Below are positions 34,702 to 43,130 of a stretch of 64,000 nt of DNA, piece after piece (position 1 is the stretch's first letter; the number at the start of each line of letters is the position of its first letter). Source of the DNA: Streptomyces spiramyceticus (lineage in GTDB: Bacteria; Actinomycetota; Actinomycetes; Streptomycetales; Streptomycetaceae); the NCBI RefSeq assembly GCF_028807635.1, contig NZ_JARBAX010000001.1, positions 4,203,501-4,267,500 on the forward strand, in the 5' to 3' direction. A program made the translations under genes and the position numbers. The notes under the pieces are model-generated. The model saw only the letters and a list, made by a program, of their open reading frames with translations. It ran no database searches and was not told the origin of the DNA.

Positions 34702-35067
34702 TCAGGCGCCGTTCGTCTGGGGGTAGTTCGTCGCGATGTACGACCAGCGCGCCATCCCCAGCACGACGAACACCGCCGGCGGCGCCAGCCACCAGCCGCT
34801 CAGGGCGCGGCGCATCACCGGGAGGGCTGCGATCAGCAGGGTCGTGACGCCGATGAGGATCACGCAGAAGGAGCCGACCTCCATCGCCGTCAGGCTGCTC
34901 TCGTCCCATGCGCCCTGCGGCGGATGCAGCGCCCAGAACGCGATGTAGGCGTTCAGCGCGTTCGCGAGGACCATCGCCGCTACCGCGGTCCCCCGGAGGA
35001 GGCCATTCAATTCAGGCGCCCCATGTCTCCCCCGTGGGCTGTGCCGTGCCGTGCCGTGCCGTGTCAT
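34702..35067 (-). CDS. Small three-span membrane protein
   Basis: The frame codes for 121 residues from ATG 35067, but the first 20 residues come from a GTGCC repeat, so a TTG at 35010 (102 residues) is likelier. Three hydrophobic helices are visible: GTAVAAMVLANALNAYIAFW, GSFCVILIGVTTLLIAALP and PAVFVVLGMARWSYIA. Function unknown. It is alone between the oxidoreductase unit and the D-aminoacylase gene. Confidence 0.6.
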   Translation of the reverse strand: MTRHGTARHSPRGRHGAPELNGLLRGTAVAAMVLANALNAYIAFWALHPPQGAWDESSLTAMEVGSFCVILIGVTTLLIAALPVMRRALSGWWLAPPAVFVVLGMARWSYIATNYPQTNGA

Positions 35068-35087
35068 GCAGTGCAGTGCCGTGCCGT
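35041..35087. repeat. GTGCC pentamer repeat
   Basis: GTGCC is repeated exactly four times from 35041 to 35060, then in degenerate form to 35087. It overlaps the possible start of the 34702 gene, so repeat change could alter its N-terminus or expression. Confidence 0.7.
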
Positions 35088-35174
35088 TTGGTCTCGTGCA
35101 ATACAGATTTTGATGCCTGGTTAACGTACAACATCCGTAAGGGGGTTACGGGGCTCGGCCTGTTACGCCGCCGC

Positions 35175-36815
35175 TTACGCCACCCCCTTGGTGCGGCGGA
35201 TCGCGCGGCCCGCCAGGACGTCCGTACGGCGGCCGTCCTCGACCACGAACTTGCCGTCGATCAGGACGTACGGGATGCCGACCGGCAGCGTGCGCGGCGA
35301 CTCGAAGGTGGAGCCCGCCGCGACCGTGGCCGGGTCGAAGAGAACCAGGTCGGCCCGGTAGCCCTCACGGATCAGGCCCCGGTCGGGGAGGCGCAGGCGT
35401 GCCGCCGGGCGGGAGGTGAGGTGGGCGACCGTCTCTTCGAGGGAGAGGATGTTCAGGTCGCGGGCGTAGTGGCCCAGGTAGTGGGGGAAGGTGCCGTACG
35501 CGCGCGGGTGCGGCTTGCAGCCCTGGAGGATGCCGTCGCTGCCGCCCGTGTGCACGCGGTGGCGCATGATCTGCCGCACGTTCTCCTCGTGGCCTACGTG
35601 CTGGAGGATCGTCGAGCCGAGGCTGTCGTCGATGAGCAGGCGGCGGGCCGTGGCCCAGGGGGCTTCGCCGCGCAGGGCGGCGGACTCCGCGATGGTTGTG
35701 CCGACGCAGCTCGCCAGGCTGGGGTCGCTGACGCCCGAGATCTCGATGGTGTCCCACTCGATGGGTACGCCGTGGCAGCCGTCCGCGCCGATCTCCTCCA
35801 TGTGGTGGCGGATTCTCTCGGCGGTCGCGTCGTCCCGGAGGCGGGCGAGGATCGCCTCGGGGCCGCCCTCGCTCGCCCAGCTCGGCAGCATCGCGACGAG
35901 CGTCGTGCAGCCGGGCGTGTAGGGGTACGTGTCGAGGCTGATGTCCGCGCCGTCGACGAGGGCCTTGTCGAGCAGGGCCAGGAGGTCCGGGGCCTTGCCC
36001 TTGTTCACGCCGAAGTTCATGGTGGCGTGGGCGAGGTGGAGGGAGCAGCCGGCGTTCCGGCTGAGGGTCACCATCTCCTCGTACGCCGCGAGGGCGCCGA
36101 CGCCGTAGGAGCGGTGGTGGGGGCAGTAGTAGCCGCCGTACCGCGCCACCACCCGGCACAGCTCCGTGAGTTCGGCGTCGTCGGCGTACATGCCGGGGGT
36201 GTAGGTCAGGCCGGACGACATGCCGACGGCGCCCTGCTCCATGCCCTCGGCGACGAGCTGTTTCATGCGGGTCAGCTCGGCGGGGGTCGCGGGGCGGTCG
36301 TCCCAGCCCGCCGCGTACATACGGACGGTGCCCTGCGGGACGAGGTACGCGGCGTTGACGGCGATGCCCCGGTCCAGGCGGTCCAGGTACTCGCCGACCG
36401 TCCGCCAGTCGAAGTCGATGTCCGAACCTCCCCCACTCTCGGCTTCGGTCGAGCGGGAGGGGCCCCCTCCGTTCCAGCCGGTGATCGCGCGGCGGACCTC
36501 GGTGAGCGTGCGGTCGTCGACGGGTGCGTAGGAGAGACCGTCCTGGCCCAGGACTTCGAGGGTCACGCCCTGCGCGGCCTTGGCGCTGTGGTCCGGGTCG
36601 CGGAGGAGGGCGAGGTCGCTGTGGGCGTGCATGTCGATGAAGCCGGGGGAGAGGGCCAGGCCGGTCGCTTGCAGCGTGCGGGGGGCGGTGAGGCGGGGGC
36701 CGCCGCCCTCGCGCTGTATTTCGGCGATGCGGCCGTCGCTGATGCCGATGTCTGCGCGGTAGGAGGGGGTGCCGGTGCCGTCGATGACGCGGGCGTCGCG
36801 GATTACCAGGTCCAT
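35175..36815 (-). CDS. N-acyl-D-amino-acid deacylase (D-aminoacylase)
   Basis: A 546-residue amidohydrolase. The metal motif HAHSD is near residues 64-68 (FIDMHAHSDLALL), later SLHLAHATMN and VHTGGSDGILQG provide His/Asp ligands, with Cys and Asp as in D-aminoacylases. It frees D-amino acids from N-acyl derivatives. The ATG at 36815 gives MDLVIRDARVIDGTG. It is 362 bp from the D-serine dehydratase-like gene on the same strand, with a repeat-filled gap, so co-transcription is not assured. Confidence 0.9.
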   Translation of the reverse strand: MDLVIRDARVIDGTGTPSYRADIGISDGRIAEIQREGGGPRLTAPRTLQATGLALSPGFIDMHAHSDLALLRDPDHSAKAAQGVTLEVLGQDGLSYAPVDDRTLTEVRRAITGWNGGGPSRSTEAESGGGSDIDFDWRTVGEYLDRLDRGIAVNAAYLVPQGTVRMYAAGWDDRPATPAELTRMKQLVAEGMEQGAVGMSSGLTYTPGMYADDAELTELCRVVARYGGYYCPHHRSYGVGALAAYEEMVTLSRNAGCSLHLAHATMNFGVNKGKAPDLLALLDKALVDGADISLDTYPYTPGCTTLVAMLPSWASEGGPEAILARLRDDATAERIRHHMEEIGADGCHGVPIEWDTIEISGVSDPSLASCVGTTIAESAALRGEAPWATARRLLIDDSLGSTILQHVGHEENVRQIMRHRVHTGGSDGILQGCKPHPRAYGTFPHYLGHYARDLNILSLEETVAHLTSRPAARLRLPDRGLIREGYRADLVLFDPATVAAGSTFESPRTLPVGIPYVLIDGKFVVEDGRRTDVLAGRAIRRTKGVA

Positions 36816-36917
36816 TGGTGTTGCCTCTCGCTTCTGGGGCCCCAGTCCCCCTTGCATACGGGGGCTGCGCCGCCCCGGGCTCTGTGGTGGGGGGGCGTGT
36901 CCGGCGAAGCTTTTTGT

Positions 36918-37146
36918 TTCCCCACCCCGCCCCTTCCCGAACTGGGGCTCCGCCCCAGACCCCGCGTCCTCAATCGCCGGACGGGCTGAAATGAGGGCAT
37001 CCGGGGGTCTGGGGGCCTGCCCCCAGTTTCGGGAAGGGGCGGGTAGGGGAATGCGCCGCAGGCAACCCGCACCGCACCCGCTCTGCAACCGCACCGCACC
37101 CGCTCTGCAACCGCACCGCGCCCGCTCTGCAACCGCACCGCACCCG
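36918..37146. repeat. Inverted pair of dispersed repeats with 22-bp tandem tail
   Basis: This 362-bp gap (36816-37177) contains no gene. One repeat copy lies inverted at 36921-36963 and another direct at 37003-37063, forming a large potential hairpin. A 22-bp unit then follows three times (37081-37102, 37103-37124, 37125-37146) with one mismatch in the second. It is the same layout as at 9566-9678. Confidence 0.85.
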
Positions 37147-37177
37147 CACCGCGCCCGAACCGCCCGCCACCCCCCGC

Positions 37178-38461
37178 CTAAAAGAACGTCCGGACGTAAT
37201 CCGTGACCGTTCCGTCCGCCTCCACCAGCGGAATCAGCTGCCACTTGTCGAACGACGTGCACGGGTGCGAGAGACCCATGCCCACCCAGTCACCCACCTC
37301 CAGCTCCGCACCCGGCCCCGTCCGCACCCACCCGTGCTGGTCCGACAGCCCGGTGATCGTGATGCCGGTCGCCGGGCGGATCTCGCCGGTGCGTGCGTCC
37401 CGTACGACCTGCGCCTCCGGCAGGTCCAAGTCGTACGCCGCGTCCCGCTTCCCCGCGTTGACGAACGCCTGCTCCGGCGTCGGACGCGAGACGACCTGCG
37501 CCCAGAGGCGGAACGCGGGCTGGAGGGTGCCGTCGTCCGGGATGCGGTTGAAGGGGGTGATGCGGCGGTAGTGGCCGTCGTCGTGCGAGACGTACGCGCC
37601 CGAGCGCAGCAACTTCAGTACCGGAAGTGAGAGTTCGGGGACGGTCGCGAAGACGTCCGCCACCGCGTCGAACCACGCACTCCCGCCCGCGCTGATCACA
37701 ATCTCGTCGAGCCCGGCCGGGAAGCGGCCCGCCTTGTCGAACTCCACCGCGATCCCGACGAGTTGCCGCATCCACGCCCGGACCTTGTCGGCGTCCGCCT
37801 GCGGCACCTCGCCCTCGTACCCGGCGACCCCCACCAGCCGCAGCGTCGCCGTGGCCGCCACCGCGTCCGCGACCGCCGCGCAGTCGGCAGCCGTACGGGC
37901 GCCGGTACGGGCCCCCTCGCCCGCGCCGAGTTCGACCACGACGTCCACGGGTCGCGAGGCGGAGGCTGCCCGCAGCGCTTCGTCCATCAGCTCGACGCCG
38001 CGCACCGAGTCGACGTAACAGACGAAGCGGAAATCGGGATCGGCGTCCAGTTCCCCGGCCAGCCAGCGCAGCGCCACCGCGTCGACGACTTCGTTCGCGA
38101 GGAAGATCCGCTGGATGCCGTACGCACGGTAGACCCGCATCTGGTGCGGAACGGCGGCGGTGATTCCCCACGCGCCGCGCGCGAGCTGGCTCTCGAAGAG
38201 CTGCGGCGACATGGACGTCTTGCCGTGCGGGGCGAACGCGAGGCCGTGCTGCTCGGCGTACATCTCCAGGAGCGCGAGGTTGTGCTCGACGGACTCGGCG
38301 GAAAGGGCGAGCACGGGGGTGGTGAACCCGCCCGTGAAGAGGTTGCGCCGCTCGGCCGCCAGCTCGCCGACCGTCAGCCCTTCCGCGTCCGGCGGGAGCG
38401 CCTTGAAGCGGTGGTCGACGCGCTCGTCGGCGAGTTGTACGACCGGGTTGCCTACGGCCAT
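37178..38461 (-). CDS. D-serine dehydratase-like PLP enzyme (amino acid deaminase)
   Basis: A 427-residue fold-type III PLP protein (alanine racemase-type barrel plus a C-terminal zinc-binding part). The PLP-lysine motif is FAPHGKTSMSPQLFE, and the phosphate-binding site includes ISAGGSAWFD. The C-terminal GLSDQHGWV and GLSHPCTSFDKW are family features with His/Cys zinc ligands. It probably converts D-serine or D-threonine to keto acid and ammonia. It diverges from the sugar kinase/IclR/RidA operon with 113 bp between. Confidence 0.9.
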   Translation of the reverse strand: MAVGNPVVQLADERVDHRFKALPPDAEGLTVGELAAERRNLFTGGFTTPVLALSAESVEHNLALLEMYAEQHGLAFAPHGKTSMSPQLFESQLARGAWGITAAVPHQMRVYRAYGIQRIFLANEVVDAVALRWLAGELDADPDFRFVCYVDSVRGVELMDEALRAASASRPVDVVVELGAGEGARTGARTAADCAAVADAVAATATLRLVGVAGYEGEVPQADADKVRAWMRQLVGIAVEFDKAGRFPAGLDEIVISAGGSAWFDAVADVFATVPELSLPVLKLLRSGAYVSHDDGHYRRITPFNRIPDDGTLQPAFRLWAQVVSRPTPEQAFVNAGKRDAAYDLDLPEAQVVRDARTGEIRPATGITITGLSDQHGWVRTGPGAELEVGDWVGMGLSHPCTSFDKWQLIPLVEADGTVTDYVRTFF

Positions 38462-38574
38462 GAGGGAGCCTCCTCGGTAAGTGTCGTTGCGGTATCTGCA
38501 ACGACCATTGCGCGTTTCGCTTGGCGCTGTCTAACATCCGAGCCCAAGCAGGGTCAATGGTGAGGAGTTTGATT

Positions 38575-39660
38575 GTGGTGGACGAGGTTGACGTGGTGGA
38601 CGTTGACGTCGTCGACGCGGACATGGACGTGGACGCGGACATGGACGCGGTCTGCCTCGGCGAGTCCATGGTGACCTTCCTGCCGTCCCGTCCCGGCCGC
38701 CTCGCCGACGTACCCTCCTTCGAGCGCGGCATCGGCGGCGCCGAGTCGAACGTCGCCTGCGCCCTCGCCGCCGCCGGCCACCGCGCCCGGTGGGTCAGCC
38801 GGGTCGGCGCCGACGGTTTCGGCGACCACCTCGTGGAGACCGTCGCCGCGTACGGAGTCGACACCTCCGCCGTCCAGCGCGACCCGCACCGCCCCACCGG
38901 CATCTACTTCCGTACGGCCACTGACCGCGACGCCGACGGCTTCGAGGTCGTCTACTACCGCACCGGTTCCGCGGCCTCCGCGATGTCCCCGCACAACATG
39001 CCGCTCGACCAGCTCACCTCGGGCCGCGTACTCCACCTCTCGGGCATTACGGCCGCCCTCTCCGTCGACTGCCTCTCTCTCGTACGCAGCCTGGTCGCCA
39101 CCCGCCGCTCCGGCCGCCCCCTCATCTCGTTCGACGTCAACTACCGCGCGAACCTCTGGCCCGAGAACGCCGACGCCCACCTCCTCCTCGACCTCGCCCG
39201 CGCCGCCGACCTCGTCTTCGTCGGCGAGGACGAAGCGCAGACCGCCTGGGGCCTGCGCGGCTCCGCCGAGATCCGCGCAGCCCTGCCCGAGCCGGACGTC
39301 CTGGTCGTCAAGCAGGGCGCGACCGGCGCCACGGTCTACGGCGGGAACAGCGGTACCGATGATCACGCCCCCACCACCGTCCCCGGCCTCCGCGTGGACG
39401 TCGTCGCCCCCGTCGGCGCCGGCGACGCCTTCGCCGCCGGGTTCCTCTCCGCGACCCTGCGCGGCCTGCCCGTACGCGACCGGATCCGGCACGGGCACCT
39501 CATGGCCGCCGCCACCCTCACCGTCCCCGGCGACCTCAGTACGCCCCCTGCCCGCGCACACGCCGACCGTCTCGCCGCCCTCGACGAGACCGCCTGGGGG
39601 ACACTTCGTCTCGGCCCCGGCTGGACGGGCGCCGCCGACCAGGAGGTACGTACGCCATGA
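38575..39660 (+). CDS. PfkB-family sugar kinase (2-keto-3-deoxygluconate kinase-like)
   Basis: A 361-residue ribokinase-fold enzyme. Two PfkB signatures are visible: GGAESNVACALAAAGH near the start and VVAPVGAGDAFAAGF with the catalytic Asp. GTG at 38575 is taken because AGGAG lies 7 nt upstream. The first 20 residues are an unusual Val/Asp repeat (VDVVDVDVVDADMDVDADMD), and the usual start MDAVCLGES is 23 codons in. The stop overlaps the next ATG (ATGA). Confidence 0.85.
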   Translation: MVDEVDVVDVDVVDADMDVDADMDAVCLGESMVTFLPSRPGRLADVPSFERGIGGAESNVACALAAAGHRARWVSRVGADGFGDHLVETVAAYGVDTSAVQRDPHRPTGIYFRTATDRDADGFEVVYYRTGSAASAMSPHNMPLDQLTSGRVLHLSGITAALSVDCLSLVRSLVATRRSGRPLISFDVNYRANLWPENADAHLLLDLARAADLVFVGEDEAQTAWGLRGSAEIRAALPEPDVLVVKQGATGATVYGGNSGTDDHAPTTVPGLRVDVVAPVGAGDAFAAGFLSATLRGLPVRDRIRHGHLMAAATLTVPGDLSTPPARAHADRLAALDETAWGTLRLGPGWTGAADQEVRTP

Positions 39661-40406
39661 GCCAGACCGTCGATCGCGCGCTGAGCATCCTGCCGCTGCT
39701 CGCGCAGGGGCCCGCAGACCTCGGCCAGGTGGCCGAGCGGCTGGGCGTGCACAAGTCGACCGCCCTCCGGCTGCTCCGCACGCTGCACGAGCACGGGCTC
39801 GTCTACCGGCAGCAGGACCAGCGCTACCGCCTCGGCGCCCGCCTCTTCGCGCTCGCGCAGGAGGCCGTCGAGAACCTCGACGTACGCGAGATCGCGCACC
39901 CCCACCTCGCCGCGCTCAACGAGCAGTGCGGGCACACCGTTCACCTCGCCGTGTACGAGGACGCCGAGGTCCTCTACATCGACAAGGTCGAGAGCCGCTA
40001 CCCCGTCCGGATGTACTCGCGCATCGGCAAGCCCGTCGCGATCACCGTCGCCGCGGTCGCCAAACTGCTCCTCGCCGACCTCCCCGAAGCCGAGCGCCGC
40101 ACCATCGCCGAAAAGCTCGACTACCCCACCTACACGTCCCGTTCGACCCCGAACGCCGGCGCCTTCCTCAAGGAACTGGCCGTCGTGGGCGAACAGGGCT
40201 GGGCCACCGACCTCGGCGGCCACGAGGAGTCCATCAACTGCGTCGCGGCCCCCATCCGCGGTGCGGACGGCCGGGTCGTCGCCGCCATGTCGGTGTCCGC
40301 ACCGAATGTCGTCGTCACCGCCGAGGAACTCCTCACCCTCCTCCCGCTGGTACGCCGCACCGCCGACGCGATCAGCCGTGACTACTCAGGCAAGGACCAC
40401 GCATGA
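39657..40406 (+). CDS. IclR-family transcriptional regulator
   Basis: A 249-residue regulator. The winged helix is GQVAERLGVHKSTALRLLRT, with wing YRQQDQRYRLGARLFAL. The C-terminal effector domain spans about 70-245 with the ESINCVAAPIRGADG block. Its ATG at 39657 is inside the kinase stop, and its own stop overlaps ridA, so the three are strongly coupled. It probably controls this operon and the divergent D-amino-acid genes. Confidence 0.9.
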   Translation: MSQTVDRALSILPLLAQGPADLGQVAERLGVHKSTALRLLRTLHEHGLVYRQQDQRYRLGARLFALAQEAVENLDVREIAHPHLAALNEQCGHTVHLAVYEDAEVLYIDKVESRYPVRMYSRIGKPVAITVAAVAKLLLADLPEAERRTIAEKLDYPTYTSRSTPNAGAFLKELAVVGEQGWATDLGGHEESINCVAAPIRGADGRVVAAMSVSAPNVVVTAEELLTLLPLVRRTADAISRDYSGKDHA

Positions 40407-40807
40407 CCGAGAAGATCGCGCTCACCCCCGCCACCCACACCGCCCCGCCGGCGAAGTTCTCGCACGGCGTCAAGAAGGGCAACATCCTCCAGGTCGCCGG
40501 CCAGGTCGGCTTCCTGCCCGCCGTCGAGGGCCGGCCGCCGACGCCCGCCGGTGTGACGCTGCGTGAGCAGACCCTCCAGACCTTTGCCAACGTCAAGGCG
40601 ATCCTGGAGGAGGGCGGCGCGACCTGGGACGACGTGATGATGATGCGCGTCTACCTCACCGACGTCGACCACTTCGCCGAGATGAACGCCCTGTACAACG
40701 AGTACTTCGCGGACTTGAAGGAGGTGCCGGCCGCGCGTACGACCGTATACGTCGGACTGCCCAAGGGGCTCCTGATCGAGATCGATTCCCTCGCCGTGCT
40801 TGGGTGA
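40403..40807 (+). CDS. RidA-family enamine/imine deaminase
   Basis: A 134-residue protein of the YjgF/YER057c/UK114 family. The signature includes GNILQVAGQVGFLPAV, QTLQTFANVKAILEEGGATW and the end block PAARTTVYVGLPKGLLIEID with the conserved Arg that binds carboxylates. RidA hydrolyses reactive enamines made by PLP dehydratases; the neighbouring D-serine dehydratase-like enzyme would make such a product. The start overlaps the IclR stop. Confidence 0.9.
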   Translation: MTEKIALTPATHTAPPAKFSHGVKKGNILQVAGQVGFLPAVEGRPPTPAGVTLREQTLQTFANVKAILEEGGATWDDVMMMRVYLTDVDHFAEMNALYNEYFADLKEVPAARTTVYVGLPKGLLIEIDSLAVLG

Positions 40808-40863
40808 ATGTGCGGAGACCGAACGCGTGACTTTTCCTGACGAGCTCTCCGCTATGTACGAAG

Positions 40864-40893
40864 GTGCCCCGGGATCCGTGGAACCCGGGGCAC
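40864..40893 (+). terminator. Hairpin after the ridA operon
   Basis: Perfect 10-bp arms at 40864-40873 and 40884-40893 (GTGCCCCGGG) lie 57 bp after the ridA stop and 15 bp before the next ATG. It may end the upstream operon or lie in the leader of the next gene. Confidence 0.6.
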
Positions 40894-40907
40894 TCATACT
40901 TGGACGC

Positions 40908-41417
40908 ATGGACGAACAGACCGGATATCAGGTTGGCGCGGCACTGGGCCCGGGCTCGTATCCGCCGCCTCCGCAAGGCTTCGGCCCGCCGCCCCCGGCC
41001 TACGCCCCCGCGCCGCAGGCGCAGCAGCCGTACGCCCCTTCGCCGTACGCGGCCCCTTCGCCGTACGCGCCGCAGATGCCTGGCGCACCGGCGCCTGCCC
41101 CAGCCCCTGCCCCTGCCCCAGCCCCTGCCCCCGGCCCGGAATTCCTCGCGGCGGACCGCAGGAACGCGGTCGTTGTGGACGCCGAAGGCGTTTCCTTCGA
41201 ATGGAACGGCGCCACCGCCGACTTCCCCTGGCGAGACATTCAGACCGTTCACTTCAAGCAGGGTCCGCAGGGCCTGGTCCTCATGGTGGCCGTCGTGCTT
41301 CCCGACGGCCGGTTCTACGAGGGCGCGGTGCTGGCCCGGAACCAGGCCAAGCTCCACGAGTGGTTCGCGGAGCTCGCCCCGGTACTCGGCTTCTATCTGG
41401 CGGGTCGCGGAGGCTAG
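40908..41417 (+). CDS. Pro-rich N-terminus, small globular C-terminal domain of unknown function
   Basis: A 169-residue protein. Residues 15-75 are Pro/Ala/Tyr-rich, including an (AP) run of about 8 repeats. Residues 80-169 form a PH-like beta domain (ADRRNAVVVDAEGVSFEWNG, FPWRDIQTVHF). It is a Streptomyces family without assigned function. A strong hairpin precedes the start. The stop codon TAG overlaps the left arm of the 41414-41583 inverted repeat. Confidence 0.7.
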   Translation: MDEQTGYQVGAALGPGSYPPPPQGFGPPPPAYAPAPQAQQPYAPSPYAAPSPYAPQMPGAPAPAPAPAPAPAPAPGPEFLAADRRNAVVVDAEGVSFEWNGATADFPWRDIQTVHFKQGPQGLVLMVAVVLPDGRFYEGAVLARNQAKLHEWFAELAPVLGFYLAGRGG

Positions 41418-41583
41418 GGGGTGTCCGGTCGATCTCCGTGGGAGAAGGAGCGGGGCTTGGCACGCACATCTGCGGCGTTGTCGTCGGTCGGCGACGCTCC
41501 GCGTCGCCTCCCTCCTCCGCCTTGCAGCTGCACGCACCAAGCCCCGCTCCTTCTCCCACGGAGATCGACCGGACACCCCCTAG
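41414..41583. mobile_element. MITE-like inverted repeat (47-bp perfect arms)
   Basis: The arms at 41414-41460 and 41537-41583 are exact reverse complements (47 bp), with 76 bp between, and both ends lie in CTAG. CTAG fits the YTAR target known for IS5-type elements. No transposase gene is inside. The element overlaps the end of one gene and lies 4 bp from the next stop. A transposase in trans is inferred. Confidence 0.7.
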
Positions 41584-41587
41584 TTGC

Positions 41588-42925
41588 TCAGCTTCCGCTG
41601 CAGTACTGCTGCTCCTTGCCGATCGACCGGTACATGCAGTCCCCGTTCTCGATCAACTGGAGCACAGCGTCACGGTTGCGGCTGGTCTCGCGCTCGATCA
41701 CCTCGTCGGGCGGGTAGAAGCCGCCACCGCCGAAGCCGCTCGGGAACATCTCGAAGGTGTAGCCGAAGATCTTCTGGTTGCCCCACAGCCAGTCGTCGAT
41801 CGACCCGTCCGTGATGTAGAGGTCGCTGGACTGCTCGGGCTTGTAGCCGTTGCTCGCGGCCATCTTCTGGCCGACTGCGGCGAAGGCGTTGCGGTCGTCC
41901 TGCGTCATGCCGGGCGCGGTGTCGGCATTGGTGTAGCCGAACGGCCAGAGCACCAGCTCGCTGTACGTGTGGAAGTCGATGCCCGCTTTGATCTGCTGCT
42001 TTCCGCCGACCACCCGGGAGCGGACGAAGTCGGCGACGACCTTGACCTCGGGGGCGGACTCGGCGGCCCGGCCGCGGTAGGTCTCGGAGCTGAACGAGCC
42101 CGAAGAGCCGCCGCAGCAGCCCCACTTGTAGTTCCAGTTGCGGTTCATGTCCGTACCGACGTACGACGAACCGGAGTTGGGCTGCCGGTTTTTGCGCCAG
42201 CTGCGGTACGACCCTGAGGCGATGTCGTACTCGCCGCCGTCCGGGTTGAGGTCCGGCACGATCCAGATCTCGCGGCCGTTGACGGCGTTGGTGATGCGGG
42301 AGTCGGAGCCGTAGCCCGCGCCCAGTTCGCGCAGCAGGTACAGCGCCATCTCGACGGTGAGGTGCTCGCGCGCGTGCTGGTGGTGGGTGAAGAGGATCTC
42401 GGGCTCGTTCTCGTCGCTCGCCACGTTGTCGCTGATCTTGATGGCGACGATGTCCCGGCCCTGGTACGACTTGCCGATGACGCGCTTGCTCATGATGTTC
42501 GGGTACTGCTGGAGACGCTGGTTGATCTCCGTGTTCATCTCGGCGTAGTTGTGATAGCGCGAGTCGGCGGGCGGGAAGTCGAACGGCTCGACGGCCAGCC
42601 CATTGGTCCGCGCGGGCGGCCCCGGCAGCGCCTTCGGCGCGTATCCGAGCGCCTTCAGCCGCTTGAGCTGCGCGGCGTTGGCGCTGACGACGACCGAGTG
42701 GTCGTCGGCCTCGTCGACCGAGACGCCGGTGGCGGCGACGGCGGTCCGGTCGGCGGCGGTGGCCGGGCCGTGGATCTCGTACTGCCTGGTCACTTCCTCT
42801 GCGGTGGCGGCCGGGGCGGGTTCCGCCCCTGCCGTGGTCGCGCTCGCGGTGAGTGGCGCGGCCACGGCGAGTGCCACGAGGGCGGCCAGGGTCGCCGGCC
42901 CTCTTCCGCGTATGCGAAGTCGCAT
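41588..42925 (-). CDS. Secreted zinc carboxypeptidase (M14 family)
   Basis: A 445-residue exported metallopeptidase. A signal peptide ([20 protein letters not shown]) is followed by a propeptide with inhibitor-like fold and a mature M14 domain. Zinc ligands are His and Glu in [11 protein letters not shown] and His in [18 protein letters not shown]; the catalytic Glu is in YTFEMFPSG. The ATG at 42925 follows AGGAGAC. It is divergent from the Nramp-like gene. The carboxypeptidase A/B-like substrate set is unknown. Confidence 0.9.
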   Translation of the reverse strand: MRLRIRGRGPATLAALVALAVAAPLTASATTAGAEPAPAATAEEVTRQYEIHGPATAADRTAVAATGVSVDEADDHSVVVSANAAQLKRLKALGYAPKALPGPPARTNGLAVEPFDFPPADSRYHNYAEMNTEINQRLQQYPNIMSKRVIGKSYQGRDIVAIKISDNVASDENEPEILFTHHQHAREHLTVEMALYLLRELGAGYGSDSRITNAVNGREIWIVPDLNPDGGEYDIASGSYRSWRKNRQPNSGSSYVGTDMNRNWNYKWGCCGGSSGSFSSETYRGRAAESAPEVKVVADFVRSRVVGGKQQIKAGIDFHTYSELVLWPFGYTNADTAPGMTQDDRNAFAAVGQKMAASNGYKPEQSSDLYITDGSIDDWLWGNQKIFGYTFEMFPSGFGGGGFYPPDEVIERETSRNRDAVLQLIENGDCMYRSIGKEQQYCSGS

Positions 42926-43130
42926 GCTGTCTCCTGGGTGGGGAGTGTGGGGGGTGTGCTCAGTGCGACGCATGTCGTGCGGGTGCTGCGCACATGGTGG
43001 GCGCATGGCATGACCCGGTCAAGAGTGAGGATCGGCCACAAGGCGTCGTACCTCTTGCGCGAACAACCCGGCCCGGCTTTGGTGACCTTGACCTGGATCA
43101 CCATCGGGGACGAGCGGGAGGACGCCGGAG

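Noticed and set aside
34908..36989. A 693-codon plus-strand frame opposite the D-aminoacylase gene
   Set aside because: Antisense shadow; the D-aminoacylase motifs on the minus strand are decisive.
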